The notes: generated from the sequence alone by a model not told the origin. A stretch of 45,714 nt of DNA from an uncultured Sutterella sp. (GCA_900754475.1 CAAECY010000124.1:1-45714); one strand, 5' to 3'; numbered from the stretch's first letter, positions 23,183 through 31,787 are shown. Made by a program: numbers and translations.

Positions 23183-24646
23183 ATGTCTGAAACGACAAAA
23201 ATCGAAGTGAACGGGGTGAACCCGGTTCCGGACAGCGAACGTTACGGCAAGCCGTCCGACCTCTTTCCCGTTTGGTTCTCCTGGAACATTTCGATCTTCG
23301 GCATCACGCTCGGCATCTACGTCTTCGGTCTCGGCCTCTCGGTCTGGCAGGCGATCGCCGCGGGCGTGATCGGGTACTTCCTTTCGTGCTCGTTCGTGGG
23401 CATCCTCGCCGTCGGCAGCGTCCGTACGGGGCTTCCCACGCTCGTGCAGTCGCGCTTTGCGTTCGGCTACCACGGCAACAAGATCCCGACCTTCTTCGGG
23501 TACGTGGCGAACATGGGCTGGAAGGTGTCGCTTCTCTCGATGGCGACCACGACGCTCGCGGACCTCGTCACGAAGCTCGCGCCCTCGTTTGCGAAGGCCG
23601 ACGGCTATCCGACGGACGCCTGCATTCTCGTCTCCTTCCTCGTGATTCTCGTTCTGACGGTGTTCGGTGCCGTGTACGGCCACCAGCTCATCATCAAGCT
23701 GGAGAAGGGCATCGCCTGGGTGACGGGTCTCATGACGCTCGCCTACCTCTTCTTCTTCATCCCGCAGATCAACTTCTCGGCGCTCAACACGGTTGAGGCC
23801 GGCAGCTGGGGTACCTTCGTCGGCGCGATCGTGCTCTCGATGACGATGGTGGGTCTCGGCTTCCTCAACTACGGCGGCGACTACTCGCGCTACCTCCCGC
23901 GCAAGACGCAGGCGGGCGGCGTCATCCTCTGGACGACCTGCGGCATCGCCGTTCCGGTCTCGGTCCTCCTCATCCTCGGCGTGATGCTCTCGGTCGGGAG
24001 CCCCGAACTGCTCGAGCGCGCCAACCGCGAACCGCTCGCGGCGCTCACGGGCATTCTCCCCTTCTGGTTCTACGTTCCCTTCTCGATCGTGATCATCGTC
24101 TCGCTCGTCTCCGCGGGCATGACGGGGATCTACTCGTCGGGTCTTGCCCTTATGGCGATGGGCGCTCCGTTGAAGCGCTGGCAGTCGACCGTTCTGAACG
24201 CTCTCATCATCGCGTTCGGCACGTTCTACCTCCTCTTCGTCTCCGACTCCTTCGTCGCTCCCTTCCAGTCGTTCCTCGCCGCGATCTCCGTCATCATGGG
24301 TTCGTGGGGTGCGATTGAAATGGTCGACCTCCTGCGTCAGAAGCGTCTCGGTTGGGACGTCCGCATGGCGCTTCCCTACGGCGAAGGCGGCCGCAACTAC
24401 CGTTGGACGGCGCTCCTGTCGCTCGCCGTTGCGAGCCTGATCGGTCTCGGCACGATCACCTCGTCCGACCCCTACATCGCCAAGGTCGTGAGCTTCCTGC
24501 TCACGGAAGAAATGGAAAAGAGCGTCTTCGCCACGTCGAACATGGGCCTCGCGGTCGCCATGATCGTGGGTGCCGCGCTCTACTACGTGCTCACCTTCGT
24601 GCTGAAGTGCGAAGTGGCGCCGGTGCTTCACGAAGAAAAGCGCTGA
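23183..24646 (+). CDS. NCS1-family purine/cytosine-type permease
   Basis: 487 residues with about twelve hydrophobic segments. The family start is clear (SDLFPVWFSWNISIFGITLG, then GLPTLVQSRFAFGYHGNKIP), as is FLNYGGDYSRYLP in the middle, the usual NCS1 conserved region. NCS1 carriers import nucleobases, hydantoins or nucleosides with H+ or Na+. It lies 102 bp after the kinase with no terminator between, so the three genes are probably one operon and the permease would supply the substrate. No strong ribosome site precedes the ATG. Confidence 0.9.
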   Translation: MSETTKIEVNGVNPVPDSERYGKPSDLFPVWFSWNISIFGITLGIYVFGLGLSVWQAIAAGVIGYFLSCSFVGILAVGSVRTGLPTLVQSRFAFGYHGNKIPTFFGYVANMGWKVSLLSMATTTLADLVTKLAPSFAKADGYPTDACILVSFLVILVLTVFGAVYGHQLIIKLEKGIAWVTGLMTLAYLFFFIPQINFSALNTVEAGSWGTFVGAIVLSMTMVGLGFLNYGGDYSRYLPRKTQAGGVILWTTCGIAVPVSVLLILGVMLSVGSPELLERANREPLAALTGILPFWFYVPFSIVIIVSLVSAGMTGIYSSGLALMAMGAPLKRWQSTVLNALIIAFGTFYLLFVSDSFVAPFQSFLAAISVIMGSWGAIEMVDLLRQKRLGWDVRMALPYGEGGRNYRWTALLSLAVASLIGLGTITSSDPYIAKVVSFLLTEEMEKSVFATSNMGLAVAMIVGAALYYVLTFVLKCEVAPVLHEEKR

Positions 24647-24670
24647 TCGCCCGCACGGCTTGACGCATTC

Positions 24671-24701
24671 CGACCGCTTTCCCCCGACGGGGGAGCGGTC
24701 G
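24671..24701. other. Imperfect stem-loop after the permease gene
   Basis: CGACCGCT / AGCGGTCG outer stem and CCCCC / GGGGG inner stem separated by a 2-nt bulge, closing a 3-nt loop. There is no T-run. It lies 25 bp past the stop and in front of the terminator at 24727. Confidence 0.5.
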
Positions 24702-24726
24702 TGAAGAGTCGAGAGAGCTGAAAATG

Positions 24727-24764
24727 AAAAGAACCGGTCGCCTTCGGGGGCCGGTTCTTTTTTT
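24727..24764. terminator. Bidirectional terminator between permease and LysR genes
   Basis: An 11-bp perfect stem AAAAGAACCGG / CCGGTTCTTTT continued by more T on the plus strand and A on the left, so it works on both strands for the convergent permease and LysR genes. Confidence 0.92.
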
Positions 24765-24790
24765 GAGCCTTTTTTCAGCCCTTTCTCATT

Positions 24791-25921
24791 TCAGCCTTTC
24801 GCTGCGGCGGCCAGAGCGTCCGCGACGGGAGCGGCATAGATCGCAAAGAGTCCGCGCAACCACTCCACCGCAGGATCCCGGTGCACGCGCTCGTGCCAGA
24901 TGATGCGCGTATGGAAGGCCGGCCGCACGACGGAGCACGCGCCGGATTGTGAGGCGGCGTTCGGAACCCTCTCGTGCGCATCCCGATCGGGAACGCGCAC
25001 GTGTTCGAGCTGCGCGTCGCAGGGAATCACGGCGAGCGGGTGACGGAGCGATTCTTGCAGGCGCAGCGCCGTGCCGAGCGGCAGCACCGCCGTGAAGTCC
25101 GTGCGTTCGAGAAGTCCCGGAACGGTCAGGAACCACGGCATCGTGATCGCGCGGGCCTGCTCGTCGTGCCCGAGGAAGGTGGTTTCGTCGAGGCAGTAGA
25201 GCGGCCGCTCCCCCGCGCCGCGGTTGCTGATGACGATCTTTCGATAGCGGTGGATTTCCTCGCGCGTGAGTTCGCCCGTTTCCCGGTAGCGCTTCGCGAG
25301 CGGATGGTCTTCGCGTACGCAGAGGGCGTAGCTCTCGGGAAAAAGCTTCATCGAATGGAAGTTCGCGGGAATGGGGCGCGTGGACGGAAAAACCGCGAGG
25401 TCGATTTCGCCCCGGGCGAGCGCTTCGAAGAGCTGCTGGGGGAGCTGCATCACCTCGATCGAGGCGTTGGGCGCGGAGTGGAAAAACTCGCGGATCACCT
25501 CGGGCATGACCGAGAAGACGGCGTTGTCGACGGCGCCGATGCGAAAGGTGCGGGTGAGCTCCGAAGGGACGAAGACGTCGCTTTGCACGAGCTCTTCGGA
25601 GAGCCCCAGAATCGCGCGCACGGTCGGGTAGAGGACTTCGGCGCGCGGCGTGGGGTGGAGCCCCGGGTTCGAGCGCACGAAGAGTTCGTCGCCGAGCGCC
25701 TCGCGAATGCGCTTGAGCTGACGCGAAGCGGTCGAAAGATTGAGGTCGAGCTTTGCCGCCGCGAGCTGCAACGAGCGGTTCTCGTAGAGGTGTACGAAAA
25801 GCCTCAGGTCGTTGAAGGAGAGCTCGCGCAGCCGCGCGCGGGCATCGGTCGGGACGATTTCCGGGACGGTCTCGGCGCCGCCCGAGCGGGATGCCTTGGA
25901 AGGGGAGGAGAGAGAGGGCAT
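24791..25921 (-). CDS. LysR-family transcriptional regulator
   Basis: 376 residues from the ATG at 25921; a TTG three codons upstream is an alternative and neither has a clear ribosome site. The winged helix-turn-helix is at residues 36-95 (SFNDLRLFVHLYENRSLQLA, then LNLSTASRQLKRIREALGDE). A periplasmic-binding-protein-like effector domain follows (TFRIGAVDNAVFSVMPEVIRE, then EIDLAVFPS). An N-terminal extension of about 35 residues and a somewhat long C-terminus make it longer than the usual 300. It is transcribed away from the arylsulfate sulfotransferase gene, the classical arrangement for a LysR protein and its target; regulation of that gene is inferred. Confidence 0.92.
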   Translation of the reverse strand: MPSLSSPSKASRSGGAETVPEIVPTDARARLRELSFNDLRLFVHLYENRSLQLAAAKLDLNLSTASRQLKRIREALGDELFVRSNPGLHPTPRAEVLYPTVRAILGLSEELVQSDVFVPSELTRTFRIGAVDNAVFSVMPEVIREFFHSAPNASIEVMQLPQQLFEALARGEIDLAVFPSTRPIPANFHSMKLFPESYALCVREDHPLAKRYRETGELTREEIHRYRKIVISNRGAGERPLYCLDETTFLGHDEQARAITMPWFLTVPGLLERTDFTAVLPLGTALRLQESLRHPLAVIPCDAQLEHVRVPDRDAHERVPNAASQSGACSVVRPAFHTRIIWHERVHRDPAVEWLRGLFAIYAAPVADALAAAAKG

Positions 25922-26156
25922 CGCGAACAACTCGCTTTTGAAAAATTTGCAAAATTATCGGCGAAAAAGACCATTGTGCGCAAAAGCCCGGATTTTTAAC
26001 CTGGAGGACATGTTCGGACGGCCTCCCGTCGACCGCCGAGCGCGTGCGGCGAGAAGCCCGCGAGTGCGGACTTCGGCCCCCGCATCGGAGGGAGGCGTTC
26101 CGAAAGAGGCGCCCCAGGTGTCCCAAGGCGCCCTTCAACCCCATCAGGAGAACTCC
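25922..26156. promoter_or_regulatory. Divergent control region, lysR (-) and assT (+)
   Basis: 235 bp. The part next to lysR (about 25930-26000) is AT-rich against the GC-rich background and includes the short dyad TTGTGCGCAAAA around 25973-25984, the kind of site LysR proteins bind. The rest is GC-rich leader with no gene seen. Promoter hexamers could not be fixed. Confidence 0.5.
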
Positions 26157-27971
26157 ATGAATTTGCGTCTCTCGCTCGTTGCCGCGACGACTACCTTCCT
26201 TTTCGCCGGTGCGGCCTTCGCCGTAGGCGGCTCTTCCGGCCCTCACGTGACGTACCCGACCTCGGGCAAAATCGGCGCCGTCATCATGAATCCGTACAAG
26301 ATCGCCCCGCTCACGGCGGTGATCCGCAACGGCGGCTACGTCCTCACGGACATCACGGTGCGCATCGTGCCGAAAGAGGGCGGCCAGGAAATCAAGTACA
26401 AGGTGAGCGACGCGCAGGCGCGCACCCACGGCGGCATTCCCGTGTTCGGCCTGTACGGCGGCTATCGCAACACCGTTGAGGTGAGCTACACCCGCACGCT
26501 CTCGGGCAAGTCCGAACCCGTGAAGGAAACCTACAAGATCTACGCTCAGCCCGTGTCGCTTCAGCAGGCGGGCTACGCCGGCGTCACCGACTCCTTCTTC
26601 AAGGCGGAAGTCAAGAAGGTCGATCCCGAATTCAAGGATCGTCTCATCCTCGTCAACAACATGATCGCGGCCCCGGCCGACTCCACCCGCGCGGTTTGGA
26701 ACAACCCGATGGGCGGCGCCCTCGAATGGAACCGCTATCCGCAAAACGCCATCATCGACACGACGGGCGAAATTCGCTGGTACATGGATCCCGCGACGAT
26801 CTACGACTTCAACGACATCTACAAGGCCGGGATCATGATGGGGTTCCGTCAAAACAAGGACGGCGCCTTCACCTGGGGTTACGGCCAGCGCTACGTCAAG
26901 TACGACCTGATGGGCCGCGAAATCTGGAATCACCGACTTCCCGACGGCTACAACGACTTCTCGCACGCGATGGATCCGATGCAAAACGGCAACTACCTCG
27001 TGCGCGTCGCCTCGTCCGACTACAAGCGCCCCGACGGCAAGCACGTGCGCACGGTCCGCGACGTGATCATCGAAGTGGATGAAAACGGCGTGGTCGTCGA
27101 CGAATGGCGTCTCTTCGACATTCTCGACCCGTACCGCGACGTCGTCCTGAAGGTGCTCGACCAGGGGGCCGTCTGCCTCAACATCGACGCCTCGAAGGCG
27201 GGTCAGACGCTCAGCGCGGAAGAGCTCGCCAAGCAGGACGCGAGCGACCACTTCGGCGACATCGTGGGGTCGGGCGCCGGTCGCAACTGGGTGCACGTCA
27301 ACTCCGTCGACTACGACCCGACCGACGACTCGATCATCATCTCGTCGCGCCACCAGTCCGCGCTCATCAAGATCGGTCGCGACAAGAAGGTGAAGTGGAT
27401 CATGGGGTCGCCCGAAGGCTGGAAGGCCGAGTACAAGGACAAGATCCTGACGCCCGTCGACAAGGACGGCAACCCCATCAAGTGCGAAGGCTCCAAGTGC
27501 GAAGGGGGCTTCGACTGGACCTGGACGCAGCACACCGGCTGGCGCATCGACTCCAAGTCCGACAAGAACATCTTCTACCTCTCGGTCTTCGACAACGGCG
27601 ACGCCCGCGGGATGGAGCAGCCGGCTCTGCCCGAAATGAAGTACAGCCGTGCGGTGATCTACAAGATCGACCAGAAGAAGATGACGGTCGAACAGATCTG
27701 GCAGTACGGCGAAGAACGCGGCCACGACTGGTACAGCCCCGTCACGTCGCTCACCGAATACCAGGACGACAAGGATTCCGTCTTCGTCTATTCGGCCACG
27801 GCGGGTGCTTCTTACAACTTCAAGACGGGCGCCTTCGAATCCGCTCCGAATCCGTACATCGACGAATTCAAGTGGGGCGCTACGGAGCCCTCGCTTGAAA
27901 TTCAGTTGAAGAACACCTCGGGTTACCAGGCGATGCCGATCGACCTCAACAAGGCTTTCAACGCGAAGTAA
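26157..27971 (+). CDS. assT: Periplasmic arylsulfate sulfotransferase
   Basis: 604 residues from the ATG at 26157, with CAGGAG 6 nt upstream. A Sec signal peptide (LSLVAATTTFLFAGAAFA) indicates export. The family, described for E. coli AssT, moves sulfate between phenolic compounds without PAPS through a sulfo-histidine. Elements matching the E. coli active site by spacing: H459 in TQHTGWR (sulfated histidine), H380 in NWVHVNS, R398 in SSRHQS and H270 in FSHAMD. Cysteines C443 and C448 lie 11 residues before H459, like the disulfide loop of the E. coli enzyme. No dsbL/dsbI genes adjoin, unlike the E. coli operon. Residue mapping is inference by motif and distance. Confidence 0.93.
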   Translation: MNLRLSLVAATTTFLFAGAAFAVGGSSGPHVTYPTSGKIGAVIMNPYKIAPLTAVIRNGGYVLTDITVRIVPKEGGQEIKYKVSDAQARTHGGIPVFGLYGGYRNTVEVSYTRTLSGKSEPVKETYKIYAQPVSLQQAGYAGVTDSFFKAEVKKVDPEFKDRLILVNNMIAAPADSTRAVWNNPMGGALEWNRYPQNAIIDTTGEIRWYMDPATIYDFNDIYKAGIMMGFRQNKDGAFTWGYGQRYVKYDLMGREIWNHRLPDGYNDFSHAMDPMQNGNYLVRVASSDYKRPDGKHVRTVRDVIIEVDENGVVVDEWRLFDILDPYRDVVLKVLDQGAVCLNIDASKAGQTLSAEELAKQDASDHFGDIVGSGAGRNWVHVNSVDYDPTDDSIIISSRHQSALIKIGRDKKVKWIMGSPEGWKAEYKDKILTPVDKDGNPIKCEGSKCEGGFDWTWTQHTGWRIDSKSDKNIFYLSVFDNGDARGMEQPALPEMKYSRAVIYKIDQKKMTVEQIWQYGEERGHDWYSPVTSLTEYQDDKDSVFVYSATAGASYNFKTGAFESAPNPYIDEFKWGATEPSLEIQLKNTSGYQAMPIDLNKAFNAK

Positions 27972-27995
27972 TCGATCGGGCTTAACTTAAAAGAC

Positions 27996-28027
27996 GGGGC
28001 CCCGACGACGCATGTTGTCGGGGCCCC
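27996..28027. terminator. Hairpin after assT
   Basis: An 11-bp perfect stem GGGGCCCCGAC / GTCGGGGCCCC with a 10-nt loop, 24 bp after the assT stop. On the plus strand only CGTTCGTTCTTC follows; on the minus strand GTCTTTTAAG follows. It probably blocks transcription in both directions between assT and the tRNA gene. Confidence 0.65.
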
Positions 28028-28064
28028 CGTTCGTTCTTCGCACCGAAGTTGCCTCGGAGCGAAA

Positions 28065-28098
28065 TGAAAAGCCCGCCGATCCGAAGATCGACGGGCTT
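28065..28098 (-). terminator. Terminator of the tRNA-Leu transcript
   Basis: On the minus strand AAGCCCG and CGGGCTT pair, with an inner GATC / GATC stem, and TTTTCATTT follows. It starts 9 nt beyond the CCA end of the tRNA gene. Confidence 0.85.
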
Positions 28099-28106
28099 GA
28101 ATTCTG

Positions 28107-28193
28107 TGGTGCCCGGAAGAGGACTCGAACCTCCACGGCCTTGCGGCCGCCAGCACCTGAAGCTGGTGCGTCTACCAATTTCGCCATCCGGGC
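28107..28193 (-). tRNA. tRNA-Leu, anticodon CAG
   Basis: 87 nt including an encoded CCA. The acceptor stem GCCCGGA / TCCGGGC is perfect, discriminator base A. The D arm contains GGCGAAATTGGTAGACGC; the anticodon stem CCAGC / GCTGG closes the loop TTCAGGT, giving CAG. A long variable arm (CGGCCGCAAGGCCGT) is typical of class II leucine tRNAs, and the T loop is TTCGAGT. It reads CUG, a frequent leucine codon in such GC-rich genomes. Confidence 0.97.
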
Positions 28194-28206
28194 ACTGAGG
28201 AGATGA

Positions 28207-28235
28207 ATTATGCCGACGTATTTTTAATTTGTCAA
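28207..28235 (-). promoter_or_regulatory. Near-consensus sigma-70 promoter of tRNA-Leu
   Basis: On the minus strand TTGACA (28235-28230), a 17-bp spacer and CATAAT (28212-28207), placing the start about 7-10 nt before the tRNA 5' end. It is the best promoter in the window. Confidence 0.85.
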
Positions 28236-28311
28236 GAGTGCTCCGAAAAATATTTTCGTGCCGCCCGTGTGCGGGTTCGAAGCGGGCGGAAACGAAATTT
28301 GGCCCGACACC

Positions 28312-28340
28312 CCGACATGTTTCGCAGGTATCTCTAGAAT
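28312..28340 (+). promoter_or_regulatory. Possible promoter of rnr
   Basis: CCGACA (28312-28317), 17-bp spacer and TAGAAT (28335-28340), 44 bp upstream of the rnr start. The -35 matches four of six consensus positions and the -10 five of six. Confidence 0.5.
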
Positions 28341-28383
28341 TTCCTGCGTAGGTCGCGCCGTATCTGCGACCAAGGAACACCTC

Positions 28384-30768
28384 ATGGCCAAGAAGAAGAA
28401 AAGTACTGCCCGTCCCCCCGAACCGGTCACGGTCCGTCCCGAGGACGTCGAACGCGGACGCGAATTCCTTACGCAACTGAAGACGGATATTTCCTTTACG
28501 TCGGCGAAGAAGCGCCTGGCCCGCGAACTGGGCATCTCCACGGGTGTGGCCAACGGCATCGTCGTGACTCTCAATTCCGAGGGATTCATGAGCCCGTCGG
28601 AGAACTGGTTCCGCCATCCCGAAACGCCCGTCCTGACGGGCGTGGTGAAGGGCGCTCGCACCTACGAACAGATGGTCGTCATGTCGCAGACGAAGCCCGA
28701 TCTGGAAGTGCCGATTCCGGCCTACCGTCGCGGGATCGTGCTGCCGGGGGACGTCTTCGAGCTGCGCGAAGCTTCCGGGAGCTGGCGCGTGGGCGAACTT
28801 CGTCGGCGCGGTCCCACGCATTTCGTCTGCCGCCGTCGCGAGGGCGAACGCATGAAGGGCGAACGGGTGCAGCTCGTCTCGGTCAACCCCTTCTGCCCGC
28901 TCGTTTTCTCGATCGCACAAAGCGAGGTGCCCGCCGATACGAATCTGCGCACCGACGTGATCGAGGTGGCGCTCAAGGACGAGGCGCTCAACCCCGAAAC
29001 GGGCGGCTTTCCGCTCTCGGTGAGCTTCGTGCGTCGCGTCGGTCGCAAAGACGATCCGCTCGGCGAAGTGGCGATCGCATCGGCCGAGCACGGCGTGCCG
29101 ACCGAATTCAGTCCCGAAACGCTCGCGGAAGCCGACGCCCTTCCCGACGAGGTGGACGGCCGGAGCCTTTTGCACCGCGTCGACCTCACCGACATTCCGT
29201 TCGTGACGATCGACGGCGAAGACGCCCGCGACTTCGACGACGCGGTCTACTGCACGGAAGTTCCCGAAGGGTGGCGCCTCCTCGTGGCGATTGCGGACGT
29301 GAGTCACTACGTGAAGCCGGGAAGTGCGCTCGACCGCGACGCGCAGATGCGCTCGACCTCGGTCTACTTCCCCGCGTCGGTCGTGCCGATGCTCCCCGAA
29401 AAGCTCTCGAACGGTCTCTGCTCGCTCAATCCCGACGTCGACCGCCTCGTGATGGTGTGCGACGCGATCGTCGAGCGCGAAGGGGCGACGACCGCCTACC
29501 AGTTCTACCCCGCGGTCATTCATTCGCACGCGCGCCTTACCTACACGAACGTGTGGGGCGCGTTGCAGGGTACTCCCGCAGGGCTCGAAGCGGTGGGCGA
29601 ACGGTTGGAGGACTTGAAGCGCCTCTACGACCTCTACAAGGTGCTGCGCGCCGCGCGCGAGCGCCGCTCGGCACTCGACTTCGAGACGCAGGAAAGCCAG
29701 GCGCTCTTCGACGAGAAGGGCGTCATTTCGGGCTTTGCCGTTCGCGAACACAACGACGCGCACCGCCTGATCGAAGAGTGCATGCTGACGGCGAACGTGG
29801 CGGCGGCCGACTTCGTGCTCCGAAAGAAAGCGACGACGCTCTTCCGCGTCCACCCGAAGCCCGAACCTGATCGACTCCGGACGCTCAACACGGTCCTGAA
29901 GACCTTCAACGTGAAGCTTGAGGGGACGGGCGCCGAAGCGATGGCGAAACTCATTCGGGAGACGAAAGAGAACGCCCCCGTTCAGACGGCAATCCTGCGC
30001 GCGATGTCGCGCGCTCAGTACCAGCCCGAGAACATCGGTCACTTCGGTTTGCAGTACCCGGCCTACGCGCACTTCACGTCGCCCATCCGCCGCTACCCCG
30101 ACCTTCTTTTGCATCGCACGATCAAAGGGATTCTCGCGAAAAAGCCCTACACGCCCGCACTCGCCTTCGACGATACGGCGCTCATGTCGGGCTACCACGC
30201 CCGCAAGCTCGGGAGCAACCCCGACGCTCCCAAGGCGCCCGCGAAGACGAAGAAGGAAGAGCGCGGCAACGCCTGGGCGCGCCTCGGCATCATCACCTCG
30301 GCCGCGGAACGCCGCGCCGACGACGCGTCGCGCGACGTGATGAATTACCTCAAGTGCGACTTCATGCAGAAGCACCGGCGGCGCAACTACACCGCCACGG
30401 TGACGGGCATGATTCCCGCGGGGATCTTCGTGACGCTCGAAGAGATGCCGATCGAAGGGTTCGTGCACATCTCCAACCTCGGCTGGGGCTACTACGAGTA
30501 CGACGAGTCCGAAATGACGATGACCTCGTACGAGTCGATGAGCCAGGTGAAAATCGGCGACCGGGTGCGCGTGCGCATCGAAACGATCGACATGCGCGAG
30601 CGCCGCATCAGTTTCGTCCTGGAGTCGAACCTCACGCGTCACGTCATCAAGGGGCAGGGCCGCAGCCGGCGCCGTCGCTGGGATCGGTACGACTTCGACG
30701 ATTTCGACGACTTCGACGACGACATCGAGGATTCCGACGAGGATGACGACGAAGAGTTTTGGCGCTGA
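28384..30768 (+). CDS. rnr: Ribonuclease R
   Basis: 794 residues from the ATG at 28384 (MAKKKKSTARPP), with AAGGAA 7-8 nt upstream; the open frame further upstream lacks family sequence. RNase R degrades structured RNA 3' to 5'. Order of domains: an N-terminal winged-helix region (FTSAKKRLARELGISTGVAN), cold-shock-like domains (GVVKGARTYEQMVV), the RNB catalytic domain with IDGEDARDFDDAVY (D277, D283, D285, D286) and an S1 domain (TGMIPAGIFVTLEEMPIEGF). After an Arg-rich patch (RSRRRRW) the last 25 residues are almost all Asp, Glu and Phe, whereas the E. coli C-terminus is lysine-rich. rlmB follows, as in many proteobacteria. Confidence 0.96.
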   Translation: MAKKKKSTARPPEPVTVRPEDVERGREFLTQLKTDISFTSAKKRLARELGISTGVANGIVVTLNSEGFMSPSENWFRHPETPVLTGVVKGARTYEQMVVMSQTKPDLEVPIPAYRRGIVLPGDVFELREASGSWRVGELRRRGPTHFVCRRREGERMKGERVQLVSVNPFCPLVFSIAQSEVPADTNLRTDVIEVALKDEALNPETGGFPLSVSFVRRVGRKDDPLGEVAIASAEHGVPTEFSPETLAEADALPDEVDGRSLLHRVDLTDIPFVTIDGEDARDFDDAVYCTEVPEGWRLLVAIADVSHYVKPGSALDRDAQMRSTSVYFPASVVPMLPEKLSNGLCSLNPDVDRLVMVCDAIVEREGATTAYQFYPAVIHSHARLTYTNVWGALQGTPAGLEAVGERLEDLKRLYDLYKVLRAARERRSALDFETQESQALFDEKGVISGFAVREHNDAHRLIEECMLTANVAAADFVLRKKATTLFRVHPKPEPDRLRTLNTVLKTFNVKLEGTGAEAMAKLIRETKENAPVQTAILRAMSRAQYQPENIGHFGLQYPAYAHFTSPIRRYPDLLLHRTIKGILAKKPYTPALAFDDTALMSGYHARKLGSNPDAPKAPAKTKKEERGNAWARLGIITSAAERRADDASRDVMNYLKCDFMQKHRRRNYTATVTGMIPAGIFVTLEEMPIEGFVHISNLGWGYYEYDESEMTMTSYESMSQVKIGDRVRVRIETIDMRERRISFVLESNLTRHVIKGQGRSRRRRWDRYDFDDFDDFDDDIEDSDEDDDEEFWR

Positions 30769-30854
30769 GCCTCCGAGGGGTGTTCGAGGGACGCCGACCC
30801 GCCGAAAGTCGGGTCCCCGAGCTCCCCGCGGGAGCCAAACCGTCTAAAATCAGG

Positions 30855-30886
30855 AGCCGGCTCGTGAAAAAGCCGGCTTTTCATTT
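30855..30886 (+). terminator. Terminator-like hairpin between rnr and rlmB
   Basis: AGCCGGC / GCCGGCT (7 bp, 10-nt loop) followed by TTTTCATTT, about 34 nt before the rlmB start. A TAAAAT that could be a -10 stands just in front of it (30844), so the hairpin may lie inside the rlmB leader. Confidence 0.7.
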
Positions 30887-30919
30887 GGTCTACCCCGAAT
30901 TTTCATAGGTTTATCCGCA

Positions 30920-31702
30920 GTGAGCAGTATCGTTCTCGCCGGGTTCCACGCCGTGGGCGCGCGCCTTCGCATGGATCCCGAATCGATTTCCGCCGTTTAT
31001 GTCGACCCCGCCCGTCGTGACAAGCGCATGCGCGAAATGCGCGAAAAACTCATCGCCGCGGGCATCCGCGTGATGAACGCCGACGACGGCCGCCTGACGG
31101 GGATGGCCCCCGACGTGCCGCACCAGGGGATCGTGGCGCTTGCCGAAGAAAAGAAAGCGGAACTCGATTTCGCGGATCTTTTGGACGAGATCACGCCCGA
31201 GACGCTGCTCCTCATCCTTGACGGCGTCACCGACCCGCGCAATTTCGGCGCGTGCTTGCGCGTGGCGGACGCCGCGGGCGTTCAGGCGGTCGTGGTGCCG
31301 CGCGACCGCTCGGCCCACATGACGCCCGCCGCCGCGAAGGCCGCCGCAGGTGCCGCCGAAACGGTGCCCGTCGTGACGGTGACGAACCTCGCTTCGGCGA
31401 TCGTGGAACTGCGCGACGCGGGCGTGACCGTCGTGGGTACGGCGGGCGAAGCCGAAAAGACGATCGACGACTTCGTGCAGACGGGGGCCTTTGCGTGGGT
31501 GCTCGGCGCCGAAGGCGAGGGCCTTCGTCAGCTCACCCGCAAGCGCTGCGACGACCTCGCGCGCATCCCGATGACGGGGGCCGTCGAAAGTCTCAACGTG
31601 TCGGTTGCGTCGGGGATTTGCCTCTTTGAATCCGCCCGTCAGCGCCGCGCGGCCGGTATCGGCCGCTGGGGGAAGAAGGGCCCGAGCGCTCCCGAATTCT
31701 GA
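30920..31702 (+). CDS. rlmB: 23S rRNA 2'-O-methyltransferase RlmB (SpoU family)
   Basis: 260 residues from a GTG start. An N-terminal L30e-like substrate-binding domain (SIVLAGFHAVGARLR) precedes the knotted SPOUT methyltransferase domain with its three motifs: DGVTDPRNFGACLRVADAAG, AWVLGAEGEGLRQLT and IPMTGAVESLNVSVASG. RlmB methylates G2251 of E. coli 23S rRNA using S-adenosylmethionine. The rnr-rlmB order supports RlmB over other SpoU proteins. No strong ribosome site is visible before the GTG. Confidence 0.95.
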   Translation: MSSIVLAGFHAVGARLRMDPESISAVYVDPARRDKRMREMREKLIAAGIRVMNADDGRLTGMAPDVPHQGIVALAEEKKAELDFADLLDEITPETLLLILDGVTDPRNFGACLRVADAAGVQAVVVPRDRSAHMTPAAAKAAAGAAETVPVVTVTNLASAIVELRDAGVTVVGTAGEAEKTIDDFVQTGAFAWVLGAEGEGLRQLTRKRCDDLARIPMTGAVESLNVSVASGICLFESARQRRAAGIGRWGKKGPSAPEF

Positions 31703-31740
31703 CGGACGCCGATCGGGGCCGACGAAAGGGCGCCCTGCGA

Positions 31741-31757
31741 AAAAACCGACGGTTTTT
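31741..31757. terminator. Short terminator-like hairpin after rlmB
   Basis: AAAAACC / GGTTTTT, 7 bp with a 3-nt loop; the T-run is part of the stem. It is weak, but the sequence is symmetrical and lies 38 bp past the stop. Confidence 0.45.
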
Positions 31758-31781
31758 CATGCGGCGCCTGAAAATTTCGGC

Positions 31782-31787
31782 TACAAT
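31782..31787 (+). promoter_or_regulatory. Possible -10 element of the rpsF operon
   Basis: TACAAT in GGCTACAATCGC, 68 bp before rpsF and past the rlmB terminator. No clear -35. Position suits the promoter of the ribosomal-protein operon rpsF-priB-rpsR-rplI. Confidence 0.5.

Noticed and set aside
24786..27725. 979-codon minus-strand open frame across assT and lysR
   Set aside because: It runs antisense to assT and out of frame through lysR, both of which are clear family members. Composition is that of a shadow frame.
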